From contig CAYYKD010000004.1 of NCBI GenBank assembly GCA_964471825.1, positions 65,693 through 129,692 on the forward strand: a DNA stretch of 64,000 bases. Direction: 5' to 3'. This document shows, piece after piece, positions 37,133 to 46,304 of this stretch (within the stretch, counting starts at the first letter, position 1; each line of letters begins with the position of its first letter). The notes beneath the pieces are model-generated. The model worked only from the letters and a program-made list of their open reading frames with translations, had not been told where the DNA came from and did no database searches. Source of the stretch: CAYYKD01 sp964471825 (lineage in GTDB: Bacteria > Spirochaetota > GWE2-31-10 > CAYYKD01). A program made the translations under genes and the position numbers.

Positions 37133-40100
37133 TTATAACAATTTAATATCTTTAATAAATTCATATTTCTGCTTCGCCATTTCATAGAGTTTGACATCCT
37201 TAGGTGCTTTATAGAGCATCGATTTTACAACAGACTCTGTATCATCTTCCTTAGGTATATGAAAATAGATCGACAAATCCCCGTTTAGACTGCATATTTC
37301 ATCGCGGAATTCCTCAAGATTAGATGGTTGCCCCATGCTTTTATTAAAAAAAACATGCAACTCGCTTAGAGAATTTTCCCTTTTTTTACCAAGATCATCA
37401 ATCATCTCAACAACAAATGAGACCTTGCCGTTATTTGAGTTTCTTGCAGACCCCTTAAAAATCAGAGGTATATCAAGGTTTAATCTATCAATATTTGCCA
37501 TATATTGAACATTATATAGAATAGCTTCATAGGAACCAAACAGATCCTCTACATTTAGAATCACCCAGTCACCTCTGTCCCCTTTTTTAATCGTTAACTT
37601 TGTAATAACGCCTGCTATTGTAACCGGAAATTTCTGGAAATGGGTCTTTGCCGGATCAAACTCGATTTCCGATAGAGTCTTAGAGTTATGTGTCGTCTTT
37701 TCTCTGATAAAGTTCTTGTACGGATCAAGCGGGTGATTTGATATATAGAATCCGATGATCTCCCTCTCAATTTTTATTTTTTCTTCATTTGTCCAGTCCG
37801 GGTGATGCGTTGAATTAGTACTTGATAAAACAGCATCATCTTTATTTAGGTCAAAAAGACCTGACTGGCCAATTTTTTTATCATATTGATATTCCTGTGC
37901 CTCATTAAGAAAATTATCAAGATTCTCAAGGATATATTTTCTTGACTCACTAACCGAATCAAAACCGCCCGTTTTTATAAGTATCTCAAGCACTGCTCGG
38001 TTAACTACTCTTAGATCAACATTTTTTAGAAAATGAAGAAAACTTTCAAACTTACCAACCCTGGTTCTTGTATTGACAATACTTGCTGAGGCTCCGCCGC
38101 CGACCCCTTTGATACCGAGAAAACCATATCTTATCTTATCCTCTTCTACAGAGAACTGTTCATAACTTCTGTTTACATCTGGCGGTAACATATCAATATT
38201 TAGTGCCTTTAGGCCCTTATAATATAGAAGAATTTTATCCTGACTCTTGATTTCTGAGGTAAGAACAGCACACATAAACTCTACAGGATAATGGGCCTTA
38301 ATATACGCGGTCTGATAGGCCAGATAGGAGTATGCCGCTGCATGGCTCTTGTTAAATCCATAGTTAGCAAACTTCTGCATTGTGTCAAATATTGTTACAG
38401 CCGTAGCCTGATCAATTCCATTCTTTGAAGCACCCTCTATAAAAATTGCTTGCTGTTTCTCCATCTCCTCGACTTTTTTCTTACCCATTGCACGCCTTAG
38501 AATATCGGCACTTCCAAGTGAGTAACCTGCAATAATCTGAGCAACCCGCATTACCTGTTCCTGATAGACCATTATACCATAGGTTTCCTTCAATAGTTGT
38601 TCCATCATAGGATGTGCATACTCTATCGGTTCAATTCCATGTTTCCGTTTTATATAACTATCAATATAGTCCATTGGCCCCGGTCTATAGAGCGCATTCA
38701 TTGCAATAAGATCTTCAAGACAGTTTGGTTTAAGTTGTTTAAGGTACTTCTGCATCCCCGGACTTTCGAACTGAAAGACCGCATCTGTCTGACCATTGGA
38801 GAACAACTCATATACCTTTGGATCATCAAATGGTATTTTATCAATATCTATATCAATGCCCCGCCTTTTTAATAGGTCAATTGAATTTCTAATGAGTGTA
38901 AGGGTAATGAGACCTAGAAAATCCATCTTTACAAGCCCACATTCCTCAAGCATAGGCCCGGGGAACTGAGTGGTAATCATGTCGCCTACCTTGTCGTCCT
39001 TAACGACCTGGAGAGGTACATATTCAGTGATATTCTCCTTACCAATAACAACACCTGCGGCATGAACTGAGGTATGTCTTGTAAGCCCTTCAAGTTTTAG
39101 AGAAGTCTCAAGAAGCCTTTTTTCATCATCTGTACCATGTTTGAAGATTTCCTTTAATTCAGGTACGCTATCTATCTCCTTTTGTAAATCCTTACCTTCG
39201 ACAATTAATTTTGTTATCTGATCAATCCGTTTTAACGGAATATCAAGGACACGACCTACATCCTTTATGGCTGCCTTTGCTTTCATCTTAGAGAAAGTTA
39301 CTATCTGGCTAACCTTTTCCTTAGTATACTTTCTGGTAACATAGTCAATAACCTCCTGTCTCCTTTCCTGACAGAAGTCAATATCAAAGTCCGGCATCGA
39401 TACCCGTTCAACATTTAAAAACCTCTCAAACAGAAGGTCATATCTTGTCGGTTCAATATTTGTTATCCCAAGTGAGTATGCTACAATACTTCCCGCGCCC
39501 GACCCTCTCCCGGGCCCTACCCAGATATTATTATCCTTTGCATATTTAATAAAGTCCCATACAATAAGAAAATATCCGGCAAACCCCATATTATTTATAA
39601 CATTAAGCTCTAACTCCAAACGATCAATCAACTCCTTTGAAGGAGACTCACCGTATCGTCTCTTTAACCCCTCAAATGAGATATCCTTAAGATAACTCTC
39701 TTTATTGTGAGTCAGTGGGGTTTCAAACTCTGGTAATATTGGACCGGGAAGTTTTATATCAATGCCGCACATCTCTGCAATATATTGAGTGTTTGACAGA
39801 GATTTTGGAAGTTCCTTAAATATCCGCTCCATTTCTTCTTCAGATTTAAAGTAGAATTCACTTCCGAAGAACTTCATCCTGTTTGGATCCCCTATAGTTT
39901 TCTTTGTACCGATGCAGAGTAGTACATCGTGAGCCTCAGAGTCCTCTTTAGTAAGATAGTGGGCATCGTTCGTCGCAACAACCGGGGTTTTTATTTCCTT
40001 AGCAAGTCTAACAAGCTCTCTTATTGCTATCTGCTCTTCCTTAATTCCGTGCATCTGAAGTTCAATAAAGAATGAATCGGCTCCAAATGTTTCCCGCAAA

Positions 40101-40576
40101 AAACCGGCATACTCTTTGGCCTCATTATACTTATCCTCTAAAATGAGTCGCGGGATAGCCCCGCCAATGCAGGCTGATAGGCAAACAAGGTCTTTTGAGT
40201 ATCTCTGTATCAGTTCTCTATCAATTCTTGGTTTATAGTAAAATCCCTCTGTGTATGATCGTGATGATAGTTGAATAAGATTTTTATAACCCTCATTAGA
40301 TTTTGCAAGAAGTACAAGATGATCCCTAATTTGAGACTTCTCGCTTCTATGACCATCAGAGACATAGAATTCACAACCGATAATAGGTTTAACTTCGTGT
40401 TTTTTACAGGCCTTAAAAAACTCAATTGCTCCGTAGAGATTTCCATGATCAGTTATCGCAACTGCATTCATATTAAGTTTCTTAGCCTGTTCTGCAAGCC
40501 TGTCTACCATTATCATACCGTCTAGAAGAGAGTATTCGGTGTGGTTATGAAGGTGAACAAAGTTATATTTGCTCAT
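37133..40576 (-). CDS. dnaE: DNA polymerase III alpha subunit DnaE
   Basis: Replicative polymerase catalytic subunit, 1147 aa. The N-terminal PHP domain has HLHNHTEYSLLDG, AITDHGNLYG and NDAHYL. The polymerase core has GPGRGSGAGSIVAY and the catalytic aspartates in MPDFDIDFCQERR. A helix-hairpin-helix region (LGIKGVGGGASASIV), an OB-fold (FPVTIAGVITKLTIKKG) and a short C-terminal domain follow. The start overlaps the MBL gene's stop (ATGA, 40573-40576), so expression is coupled to it. Confidence 0.97.
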   Translation of the reverse strand: MSKYNFVHLHNHTEYSLLDGMIMVDRLAEQAKKLNMNAVAITDHGNLYGAIEFFKACKKHEVKPIIGCEFYVSDGHRSEKSQIRDHLVLLAKSNEGYKNLIQLSSRSYTEGFYYKPRIDRELIQRYSKDLVCLSACIGGAIPRLILEDKYNEAKEYAGFLRETFGADSFFIELQMHGIKEEQIAIRELVRLAKEIKTPVVATNDAHYLTKEDSEAHDVLLCIGTKKTIGDPNRMKFFGSEFYFKSEEEMERIFKELPKSLSNTQYIAEMCGIDIKLPGPILPEFETPLTHNKESYLKDISFEGLKRRYGESPSKELIDRLELELNVINNMGFAGYFLIVWDFIKYAKDNNIWVGPGRGSGAGSIVAYSLGITNIEPTRYDLLFERFLNVERVSMPDFDIDFCQERRQEVIDYVTRKYTKEKVSQIVTFSKMKAKAAIKDVGRVLDIPLKRIDQITKLIVEGKDLQKEIDSVPELKEIFKHGTDDEKRLLETSLKLEGLTRHTSVHAAGVVIGKENITEYVPLQVVKDDKVGDMITTQFPGPMLEECGLVKMDFLGLITLTLIRNSIDLLKRRGIDIDIDKIPFDDPKVYELFSNGQTDAVFQFESPGMQKYLKQLKPNCLEDLIAMNALYRPGPMDYIDSYIKRKHGIEPIEYAHPMMEQLLKETYGIMVYQEQVMRVAQIIAGYSLGSADILRRAMGKKKVEEMEKQQAIFIEGASKNGIDQATAVTIFDTMQKFANYGFNKSHAAAYSYLAYQTAYIKAHYPVEFMCAVLTSEIKSQDKILLYYKGLKALNIDMLPPDVNRSYEQFSVEEDKIRYGFLGIKGVGGGASASIVNTRTRVGKFESFLHFLKNVDLRVVNRAVLEILIKTGGFDSVSESRKYILENLDNFLNEAQEYQYDKKIGQSGLFDLNKDDAVLSSTNSTHHPDWTNEEKIKIEREIIGFYISNHPLDPYKNFIREKTTHNSKTLSEIEFDPAKTHFQKFPVTIAGVITKLTIKKGDRGDWVILNVEDLFGSYEAILYNVQYMANIDRLNLDIPLIFKGSARNSNNGKVSFVVEMIDDLGKKRENSLSELHVFFNKSMGQPSNLEEFRDEICSLNGDLSIYFHIPKEDDTESVVKSMLYKAPKDVKLYEMAKQKYEFIKDIKLL

Positions 40577-41478
40577 AGATCGACTTCCATCCCCTCATAG
40601 GCCGGAAATATATCAATATTCTTACTTGCATAGGCCTGTTGCATGGTCTGCTTTACTTGATCTAACTGAGCATCGGTTCTTGACGGATCATGATGAAATA
40701 GGGCTAGTTTTTTTACACCGGCACTAATTGCCTGGTTAATAGCATATTTATAGGTAGAGTGTCCCCAACCCTTAAATTTTTCATATTCTATAGAGGTGTA
40801 CTGTGAATCATGAACCATTAGATCTGCATTAGTATAGATCTCTGTTACCTTCTTATTTGATTCCTCGGCTACTATCTCACCTTCCTCTCTATTTTCCGGA
40901 TCATCCTCAAATAGATTAATAAACGGCTCATGATCATAGCAGGTAGAAAATACTTTCCCTTGATATTCAAATCTATAGCCAAGGCACATAATTGGATGGT
41001 TCAGATAGATATATGAAACCTTAATTCCACCGGGAAGTTCCATGCTACCCTCTTTAAGAGCTTTAAACTTCAGATCAGAGTTAAGCTCATCCTGTCTTAC
41101 AGGAAAATATCGATAGGTCAGTTGACCGCCAACAATTTTATCTATAGGTTCGTCCTCAAAAGTAACAGGGCCATGGATAGTTATATCTGTACCCGGCACA
41201 TATATAGGTGTAAAAAAAGGCAATCCCATAATATGATCCCAGTGAGTATGTGTTAAAAATATAAAAATTTTTAAAGGCTTCTTAATACCTGGATCAGACA
41301 TTAATGAAGCACCAAGATCCCTCATTCCGGATCCGCAGTCGATGATAATTTGGTAGTCCTGATCAGTCTTTATTTGAATACATGAAGTATTACCACCATA
41401 TCTGGCTGTATTTGGTCCCGGACACGGTATAGAACCCCTCACCCCCCAAAATTTTACCTTAAACACATTTATCTCCAT
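40573..41478 (-). CDS. Metallo-beta-lactamase-fold hydrolase
   Basis: Binuclear zinc hydrolase of the MBL superfamily. The HxHxDH motif is THTHWDHIMG. Other ligands are likely in NHPIMCLGYRF, the Asp of CYDHEP, MVHDSQYT and LFHHDPSRTD. The N-terminus VKFWGVRGSIPCPGP with RYGGNTSC is typical of a clade of phosphodiesterase- or RNase Z-like proteins often found beside regulatory genes. Cyclic-nucleotide phosphodiesterase activity is possible but not shown by sequence. First gene of the operon with dnaE and the MshEN-like gene. Confidence 0.85.
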   Translation of the reverse strand: MEINVFKVKFWGVRGSIPCPGPNTARYGGNTSCIQIKTDQDYQIIIDCGSGMRDLGASLMSDPGIKKPLKIFIFLTHTHWDHIMGLPFFTPIYVPGTDITIHGPVTFEDEPIDKIVGGQLTYRYFPVRQDELNSDLKFKALKEGSMELPGGIKVSYIYLNHPIMCLGYRFEYQGKVFSTCYDHEPFINLFEDDPENREEGEIVAEESNKKVTEIYTNADLMVHDSQYTSIEYEKFKGWGHSTYKYAINQAISAGVKKLALFHHDPSRTDAQLDQVKQTMQQAYASKNIDIFPAYEGMEVDL

Positions 41479-41809
41479 TAAGACAGAATTATCAAAAACA
41501 AAAACTAAAAATACTATATCATATTTTTTTAAAAAATATGATATTTTTTTTACTCAAATTTTTAATTATCTAATAATCAGAACTTAATCCAGATTAATAA
41601 TATTAGAAATATGACGATAATATATCAATCGATGAATTCAATTGAATTCAGATGAATTTTATTATTATTAATAAAATTTATACTTGATTAATTGAATTCA
41701 ATAGTTTATATATGAATACTAAACAATTAAATAACTTTTGTATTATTTTAATAAAATTGTACAGAAAAAATTTTTGTTTAAAATTCTATTATTTTTTGGG
41801 AGGGGAATA
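41479..41809. other. 331-bp divergent AT-rich region rich in palindromes
   Basis: No gene is seen. A near-perfect inverted repeat, ATATCATATTTTTT / AAAAAATATGATAT, spans 41516-41544 with a one-base centre. Between ~41630 and ~41703 the palindromes TGAATTCA / TTGAATTCAA recur three times (GAATTC cores), one within ATTGAATTCAAT. Because the flanking genes diverge, these cannot be simple terminators and are candidate operators or a partition/origin-type site. Confidence 0.6.
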
Positions 41810-42499
41810 ATGGGCTATTCGACTGACATAGACAACTTTAACAGATCTATCTTTGATAATGCAATGACAATAACCGACGAGAAATTTGATCTGTCACTTA
41901 ATGAGAGGCATAATACTTATAGGGATCTCTGCGATGACATAACTGTTGAGACAATTCCATTAACTCTTGAAGAGATAGAATTGCAGATAGACAGATTAAA
42001 ACTAAGATGGGGTGAGTTCACCTATCTTATCGGACAACGACTAAAGATTATATCAGACAAGTCTCTTTTTGAAAGTAAGGGATATTCTGACTTTAAGACC
42101 TATGTAAATGTTGCTCTCAAGATGTCTGAGTCTAATGCTTATTACTACATTACTGTGTTTGAATACTTTACAGAGGAACAGACCAGGCGAGCAGGTTCAA
42201 AACTGAAGCTGTTAATACCTATTCTAAATAAGATAAAAAAAGAGAAGGATATCCCTGAGGATATGCGTGATGCAAGATTTAAGGATATGCGCGATGAACT
42301 TTTTTCAAGGATCTGTAATAAAACATACAGAGAGTCTGAAAAGATTATATCTGATATGAAATCAAAGTATTTTGTACAACCGGACACTTTTACTAATTAT
42401 CAAAAAATTATTGTTCGTAAAAATAGAATTATTATTAACGAAGATGATAGGGATATACAGGAAGAAATAGTCAAAATTATCAACGAGTATTATTCGTAA
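41810..42499 (+). CDS. Putative DNA-binding/partition-like protein, unassigned
   Basis: 229 aa, highly charged and helical, no signal peptide. A region SKGYSDFKTYVNVALKMSE followed by SNAYYYITVFEYF looks like a helix-turn-helix of the kind seen in spirochaetal plasmid replication/partition proteins (Borrelia PF49-type) and DUF3102-like proteins; this is a weak resemblance, not an identification. A perfect GGGAGGGG ribosome site fixes ATG 41810; the longer frame from 41738 has no support. It sits next to the palindrome-rich region and is followed by two terminator-like structures, so it is monocistronic and may autoregulate. Confidence 0.6.
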   Translation: MGYSTDIDNFNRSIFDNAMTITDEKFDLSLNERHNTYRDLCDDITVETIPLTLEEIELQIDRLKLRWGEFTYLIGQRLKIISDKSLFESKGYSDFKTYVNVALKMSESNAYYYITVFEYFTEEQTRRAGSKLKLLIPILNKIKKEKDIPEDMRDARFKDMRDELFSRICNKTYRESEKIISDMKSKYFVQPDTFTNYQKIIVRKNRIIINEDDRDIQEEIVKIINEYYS

Positions 42500-42528
42500 A
42501 AAATTGGCCATAAAAGGATAATAATACC

Positions 42529-42570
42529 AGGCTCTTGCCGAAAATCGAAATTTATTTTTTCGGGGAGCCT
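42529..42570 (+). terminator. Terminator hairpin, repeat-family member
   Basis: AGGCTC-TTGC-CGAAAA pairs with TTTTCG-GG-GAGCCT around a short A/T loop, then ATATTTTTAT. It begins 30 bp after the preceding stop. The 5' arm begins with AGGCTCTTGC, the core of the dispersed repeat. Confidence 0.75.
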
Positions 42571-42586
42571 ATATTTTTATAATATT

Positions 42587-42767
42587 GAGGCTCTTGCAAA
42601 AATAAATTTTGAATTTTTGCGAAGTATATTTTTTTGGAAAACAAGGAAAATTGCGGCAAAAAAACGCAGAATAATCACTTTATTTGAGTAGTTTTTGCCG
42701 CAATTTGACGCATGTTTAACAAATAAAAGATCAAGCAAAAAACTTAAGGTATTTTTGCAAGAGCCTC
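42587..42767. mobile_element. 181-bp nested palindromic element (MITE-like or giant terminator)
   Basis: Perfect 17-bp terminal inverted repeats: GAGGCTCTTGCAAAAAT (42587-42603) and its reverse complement (42751-42767). Inside is a perfect 15-bp inverted repeat, AAATTGCGGCAAAAA (42648-42662) / TTTTTGCCGCAATTT (42692-42706). A further small hairpin, GCAAAAAT / ATTTTTGC, lies at 42596-42620. No credible gene is inside; a 69-aa open frame across it is an artefact. It lies between convergent genes, abutting the ugd-type stop by 6 bp. The mobile-element label is tentative. Confidence 0.55.
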
Positions 42768-42773
42768 TATTGG

Positions 42774-44090
42774 TTACATTCTCCAATAATTAAATGTTCT
42801 AACTGCCTCACTTTTATTTAGAATCCCCTTTATATCAATCAGAACCGGCTTTGAGATAGTTGTTTTGCATAATTTTCTTATATCATCTACAGATAGTTTA
42901 AGGTAGTCAGCATGATTAACGGCAATTATTATACCATCAATATCACTTATCTCAGATAGGGGGGTCAATTTGAAACCGTACTCCTCCTCTGCCTCATGAT
43001 CAGATGCTACAGGATCGGTTACAATGACATTTACTCCAAACTCTCTTAGCTCCCTAATTACATCTGCAACCTTACTATTCCTGAGATCAGGTACATTCTC
43101 TTTAAATGTTAATCCCATCATAAGCAGTTTAGCTCCACGAATCCTGATATCTGAATGAATCATCATCTTAACAGCCTTCTCGGCAACAAATTTACTCATA
43201 CCATCATTAATTCTTCTGCCGCTTAATATGAGTTGCGACAGATGCCCCAGCTCTTCTGATTTATAGGTTAAATAGTATGGATCAACCCCTATGCAGTGTC
43301 CCCCAACCAGCCCCGGCTGAAATCTAAGAAAATTCCACTTAGTCCCTGCAGCCTCAAGCACATCTTTTGTATCTATCCCCATCTTATCAAATATCATAGA
43401 TAACTCGTTTACAAATGCGATATTTACATCCCGTTGAGAATTCTCAATCACCTTTGCCGCCTCTGCAACTTTAATTGTCGTTGCTCTGTGGACACCGGCT
43501 TTTATGACAAGCTCATAGACAGCAGCAACAACTTCAAGTGATTCACTATCCATACCTGAAACAATCTTTATTATATTTTCAACAGTATTTACCTTATCGC
43601 CCGGATTAATCCGTTCCGGTGAATAACCAACCTTAAAGTCAACCCCGCATTTCAGCCCTGAACATTTCTCTAGAATTGGCACACAAATCTCTTCAGTCAC
43701 ACCGGGATATACAGTTGATTCGTAGACAACTATAGTCTGTTTAGTAAGATTTTTTCCTATAAGCTCACTTGCCCCCTCAACAGGCTTGAGGTTTGTAATA
43801 TTATTTATACCAACGGGAGTTGGCACTGCAACAATTATAAACCTACATTCTGATAGTTTTTTTTGATCAGATGTAAATGTTATGTTCTTTGTTTGTTTTA
43901 GTCTGTCATTTCCGATCTCATGAGTCGGGTCCTCACCGGCTATGTATTTTTGAATTTTATCTGTATTTGTATCAAATCCTACCACTTCAACACCACGATC
44001 TGCAAATGTAACCGCCAATGGAAGCCCTACATAACCAAGTCCAACAACAGCAAGTTTCTCTTTTTTATTAAGAAGATCCTCAGTAAACAT
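42774..44090 (-). CDS. Nucleotide-sugar dehydrogenase (UDP-N-acetylhexosamine 6-dehydrogenase, WbpA/VipA type)
   Basis: NAD-dependent two-step oxidation of a UDP-N-acetyl sugar to the uronic acid for surface polysaccharide. The Rossmann start VVGLGYVGLPLAV and catalytic GLVGGHCIGVDPYYL (nucleophilic Cys) are intact, with YSPERINPGD and KVIENSQRDVNIAF in place. The VGGHCIGVDPYY form is typical of TviB/VipA/WbpA rather than UDP-glucose dehydrogenase. No other sugar-biosynthesis gene is directly adjacent; the GT2 gene 2.4 kb away is a possible pathway partner. 438 aa. Confidence 0.92.
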   Translation of the reverse strand: MFTEDLLNKKEKLAVVGLGYVGLPLAVTFADRGVEVVGFDTNTDKIQKYIAGEDPTHEIGNDRLKQTKNITFTSDQKKLSECRFIIVAVPTPVGINNITNLKPVEGASELIGKNLTKQTIVVYESTVYPGVTEEICVPILEKCSGLKCGVDFKVGYSPERINPGDKVNTVENIIKIVSGMDSESLEVVAAVYELVIKAGVHRATTIKVAEAAKVIENSQRDVNIAFVNELSMIFDKMGIDTKDVLEAAGTKWNFLRFQPGLVGGHCIGVDPYYLTYKSEELGHLSQLILSGRRINDGMSKFVAEKAVKMMIHSDIRIRGAKLLMMGLTFKENVPDLRNSKVADVIRELREFGVNVIVTDPVASDHEAEEEYGFKLTPLSEISDIDGIIIAVNHADYLKLSVDDIRKLCKTTISKPVLIDIKGILNKSEAVRTFNYWRM

Positions 44091-44319
44091 ATTTGTACCT
44101 CTCTATAGACAGCCATATTTATACTTTAAAATATTAAACCTGTCAAATTATTTTAGAGTGTAAAAATAACTAACCCGGATTATAAACAAGGCTTAAATAA
44201 CAATCTTAGAGGTTATTGAATAAATGTATATTACCTCTATAAAACAAAATTTTATGTGTCAAATATGGATATAAAAGGAGGGTTTCTTAAACAATAAAGA
44301 AATTAAACGAGGCATGATC

Positions 44320-44679
44320 TTACCTTAAGGTTTTTATCATAATAATATGTATAGTCACACAGATTCCGATTACCACAAGCATTATTCTAACCCACAAAAT
44401 ATTCATAGTAATAATGGAAGCTGAAAGAACAAGCCATAAAATTATTATCGAGACGATCTTTGATCTTATGGTGATCGATTTGTATCTTAAATAATTCTCA
44501 ATATATTTTCCAAAAAATCTGCTGCCTATAAGCCAATTATATAGAGTGCCAGAACTTCTTATGAAACACCCGGCTGATAGAAGTATAAAAGGTGTTGTAG
44601 GAAGTAGTGGAACAAATATTCCAACTACACCTGTTCCTAGAAATAAAAATCCTAATAAAATTAAAAGATATTTCAACAA
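44320..44679 (-). CDS. DUF454 (YbaN-like) inner-membrane protein
   Basis: 119 aa with three to four membrane helices. The family signature is clear: LGTGVVGIFVPLLPTTPFILL followed by CFIRSSGTLYNWL and FFGKYIENYLRYKSI. Function of the family is unknown. It begins 1 bp after the stop of a 61-aa gene and closes the NicO/DUF1007 operon, so a link to metal handling is suggested by context only. Confidence 0.85.
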   Translation of the reverse strand: MLKYLLILLGFLFLGTGVVGIFVPLLPTTPFILLSAGCFIRSSGTLYNWLIGSRFFGKYIENYLRYKSITIRSKIVSIIILWLVLSASIITMNILWVRIMLVVIGICVTIHIIMIKTLR

Positions 44680-44680
44680 T

Positions 44681-44866
44681 CTACTTCTTTTTCGTTATTG
44701 CACTGATTATTTTATCCTTATCAATCTTCTTTGTACAAAAAAACCAGTCCTTACACTCAAGTCCTGCTTCCTTACCATCCATTCTGTCTTTTGCAGCATT
44801 AAATGATGGTGCATTCTCCCCAACTCTAGGCATTGATACTGCCTGTGACTGAACCGCACTTTCCAT
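44681..44866 (-). CDS. Small 61-aa protein with two cysteines
   Basis: Judged real because a strong GAGGAGG lies 5 nt before ATG 44866 and the stop is 1 bp before the DUF454 start. The N-terminal part (MPRVGENAPSFNA) resembles the first strand of peroxiredoxin-type thioredoxin folds. It then has ECKDWFFC, a CxxxxxC arrangement, and a Lys-rich end. It is too short for a full thioredoxin fold: either a remnant or a small redox or metal-binding peptide. Its position inside the metal-transport operon favours the latter, as inference. Confidence 0.6.
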   Translation of the reverse strand: MESAVQSQAVSMPRVGENAPSFNAAKDRMDGKEAGLECKDWFFCTKKIDKDKIISAITKKK

Positions 44867-44943
44867 AAAATCCTCCTCTAGAAAATATATAAAAACATAA
44901 AACTATAATTCTATCAAACATATAAAAAAGTTAGTTAAAAAAA

Positions 44944-45507
44944 CTACTTGTTTTTAATTAGTACAAAATCTATCTTAACGCCATAATAATCATACTCTGA
45001 AACTAATAGATTTTTGCTAGTATAACTATTTGATAATGTAACCGATACATTTTTATCAAAAGAGGTATAAACCGTTTTATCATTAAAACTTATTGACAGC
45101 TTAATCTCACTTGAAAATTTATACTCTAGTGGGATAAAAAAAGTATATGAAACGGTTTTATCGCTATTTATAATAACAGAAAAATCTTTTATGTCAACAA
45201 TTTTAATTTTTTTCCCGTCAATTATAATACCCATAAAAAAATCGTAATCCCTTACACCTATAAAGTAATCTTTATAGACCAGTCGAGTCTCTTCATTATT
45301 TAAAAGACCGTTGCGATCCAGGTCACAATCAGCAATAACATCAGCACTCCACCATTTATCCCACTTCCATGTGATCTTAAAACCCTTAACTGTATTATTG
45401 TCTACCGCCACATCTATAGATGGTTTGATAAATAGATGCGGATGTGCAAATAAAAATGAATGTGTTAACAAAATCATTATAATAACCGAGATAATCTTTT
45501 TTTTCAT
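44944..45507 (-). CDS. DUF1007 periplasmic protein, ZevA-like
   Basis: Secreted partner of NicO-type transporters; in Haemophilus the ZevA/ZevB pair supports zinc uptake. A signal peptide (IISVIIMILLTHSFLFA) is followed directly by AHPHLFI, the conserved His-rich family start, then WKWDKWWSADV and an EF-hand-like DCDLDRNGLLNNEE. 187 aa. It starts 13 bp after the NicO gene. The metal specificity (Zn, Ni or Co) cannot be read from sequence. Confidence 0.82.
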   Translation of the reverse strand: MKKKIISVIIMILLTHSFLFAHPHLFIKPSIDVAVDNNTVKGFKITWKWDKWWSADVIADCDLDRNGLLNNEETRLVYKDYFIGVRDYDFFMGIIIDGKKIKIVDIKDFSVIINSDKTVSYTFFIPLEYKFSSEIKLSISFNDKTVYTSFDKNVSVTLSNSYTSKNLLVSEYDYYGVKIDFVLIKNK

Positions 45508-45520
45508 ACAATACTACCGC

Positions 45521-46288
45521 CTACCAGAATAATATACTGCCAAACATTGCTATACCAATAATGATTATAAGTATTATTGATATATATTCTATTATAGTTG
45601 AAAAGGTTTCCCCTCTTTTTAAAAACTTTTCAGAGATCTCAAATAATCCGCTTCTTAGTTTAATACTTATCAAACCAACTACAAATATTAAAAAAAACAT
45701 TCCAAAAGACATGCTTATAACAGAAAACACACCAACATAGAAAATATTATTCGATAATGTAAAAATCGAAATCATCAATGCAACCGGGCATGGTACTATC
45801 CCGGCAGAAATACCTATTAGAACAAAGTTTGTTCTCTTAGAATTATTATTAAGTTCAATGTTTTTTTCTTCACCTCTCACTGTCCCTTTTCGCAGTAATT
45901 TATGAATAAGAAATATCATACCAATAATTGTTATCATCACACCGCTTGCAATCATAAAATATCCCTGCACTTTTATCCTGAACATCCCCTTAATACCGGT
46001 CAAGACAAAATAAAACAACAATGCCAGAATTATAGCTGATCCGGTATGAATAAATGAGATCAATGCAGACATAAAAAAAGACTTTCTAACAGGGTGCTTC
46101 TCTTTTATAAAGTAAGAAAAAACAAGAGCCTTACCATGTCCCGGACCAATCGAGTGGATGACACCATATATAAATGAGATTGATATAATTGCCAAAAAAG
46201 ATACAATATTAAAATCTTCAACCAGTTTTCTTAAAAGTTCATTCAAATTATTATCAAAGTGACGCAACAATTCAATAAAAGTTTTCAA
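45521..46288 (-). CDS. NicO/RcnA-family metal transporter, ZevB-like
   Basis: Inner-membrane protein of 255 aa with six helices. The family motifs are IHSIGPGHGKALVFSYF and GIVPCPVALMISIFTL. Pairing with a DUF1007 gene matches ZevAB zinc systems, but nickel/cobalt efflux is also found in the family. The start is TTG 46288. Its ribosome site is an uninterrupted run of 10 G on the coding strand, 6 nt upstream, which could make translation phase-variable. Confidence 0.85.
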   Translation of the reverse strand: MKTFIELLRHFDNNLNELLRKLVEDFNIVSFLAIISISFIYGVIHSIGPGHGKALVFSYFIKEKHPVRKSFFMSALISFIHTGSAIILALLFYFVLTGIKGMFRIKVQGYFMIASGVMITIIGMIFLIHKLLRKGTVRGEEKNIELNNNSKRTNFVLIGISAGIVPCPVALMISIFTLSNNIFYVGVFSVISMSFGMFFLIFVVGLISIKLRSGLFEISEKFLKRGETFSTIIEYISIILIIIIGIAMFGSILFW

Positions 46289-46294
46289 TCTTTT

Positions 46295-46304
46295 CCCCCC
46301 CCCC
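46295..46304 (-). promoter_or_regulatory. G10 homopolymer forming the ribosome binding site of the NicO gene
   Basis: C10 on the plus strand (G10 in the transcript), 6 nt before the TTG start, in a very AT-rich genome. Slippage would change the Shine-Dalgarno to start distance. Confidence 0.6.

Noticed and set aside
42577..42786. 69-aa minus-strand open frame
   Set aside because: It lies across the nested palindrome and its composition simply reflects the inverted repeats; no ribosome site.
44207..44239. TAGAGGT/ACCTCTA hairpin upstream of ugd-type gene and downstream of DUF454
   Set aside because: Only 7-bp arms with a 19-nt loop and no T-run on either strand; too weak to call a terminator or operator.
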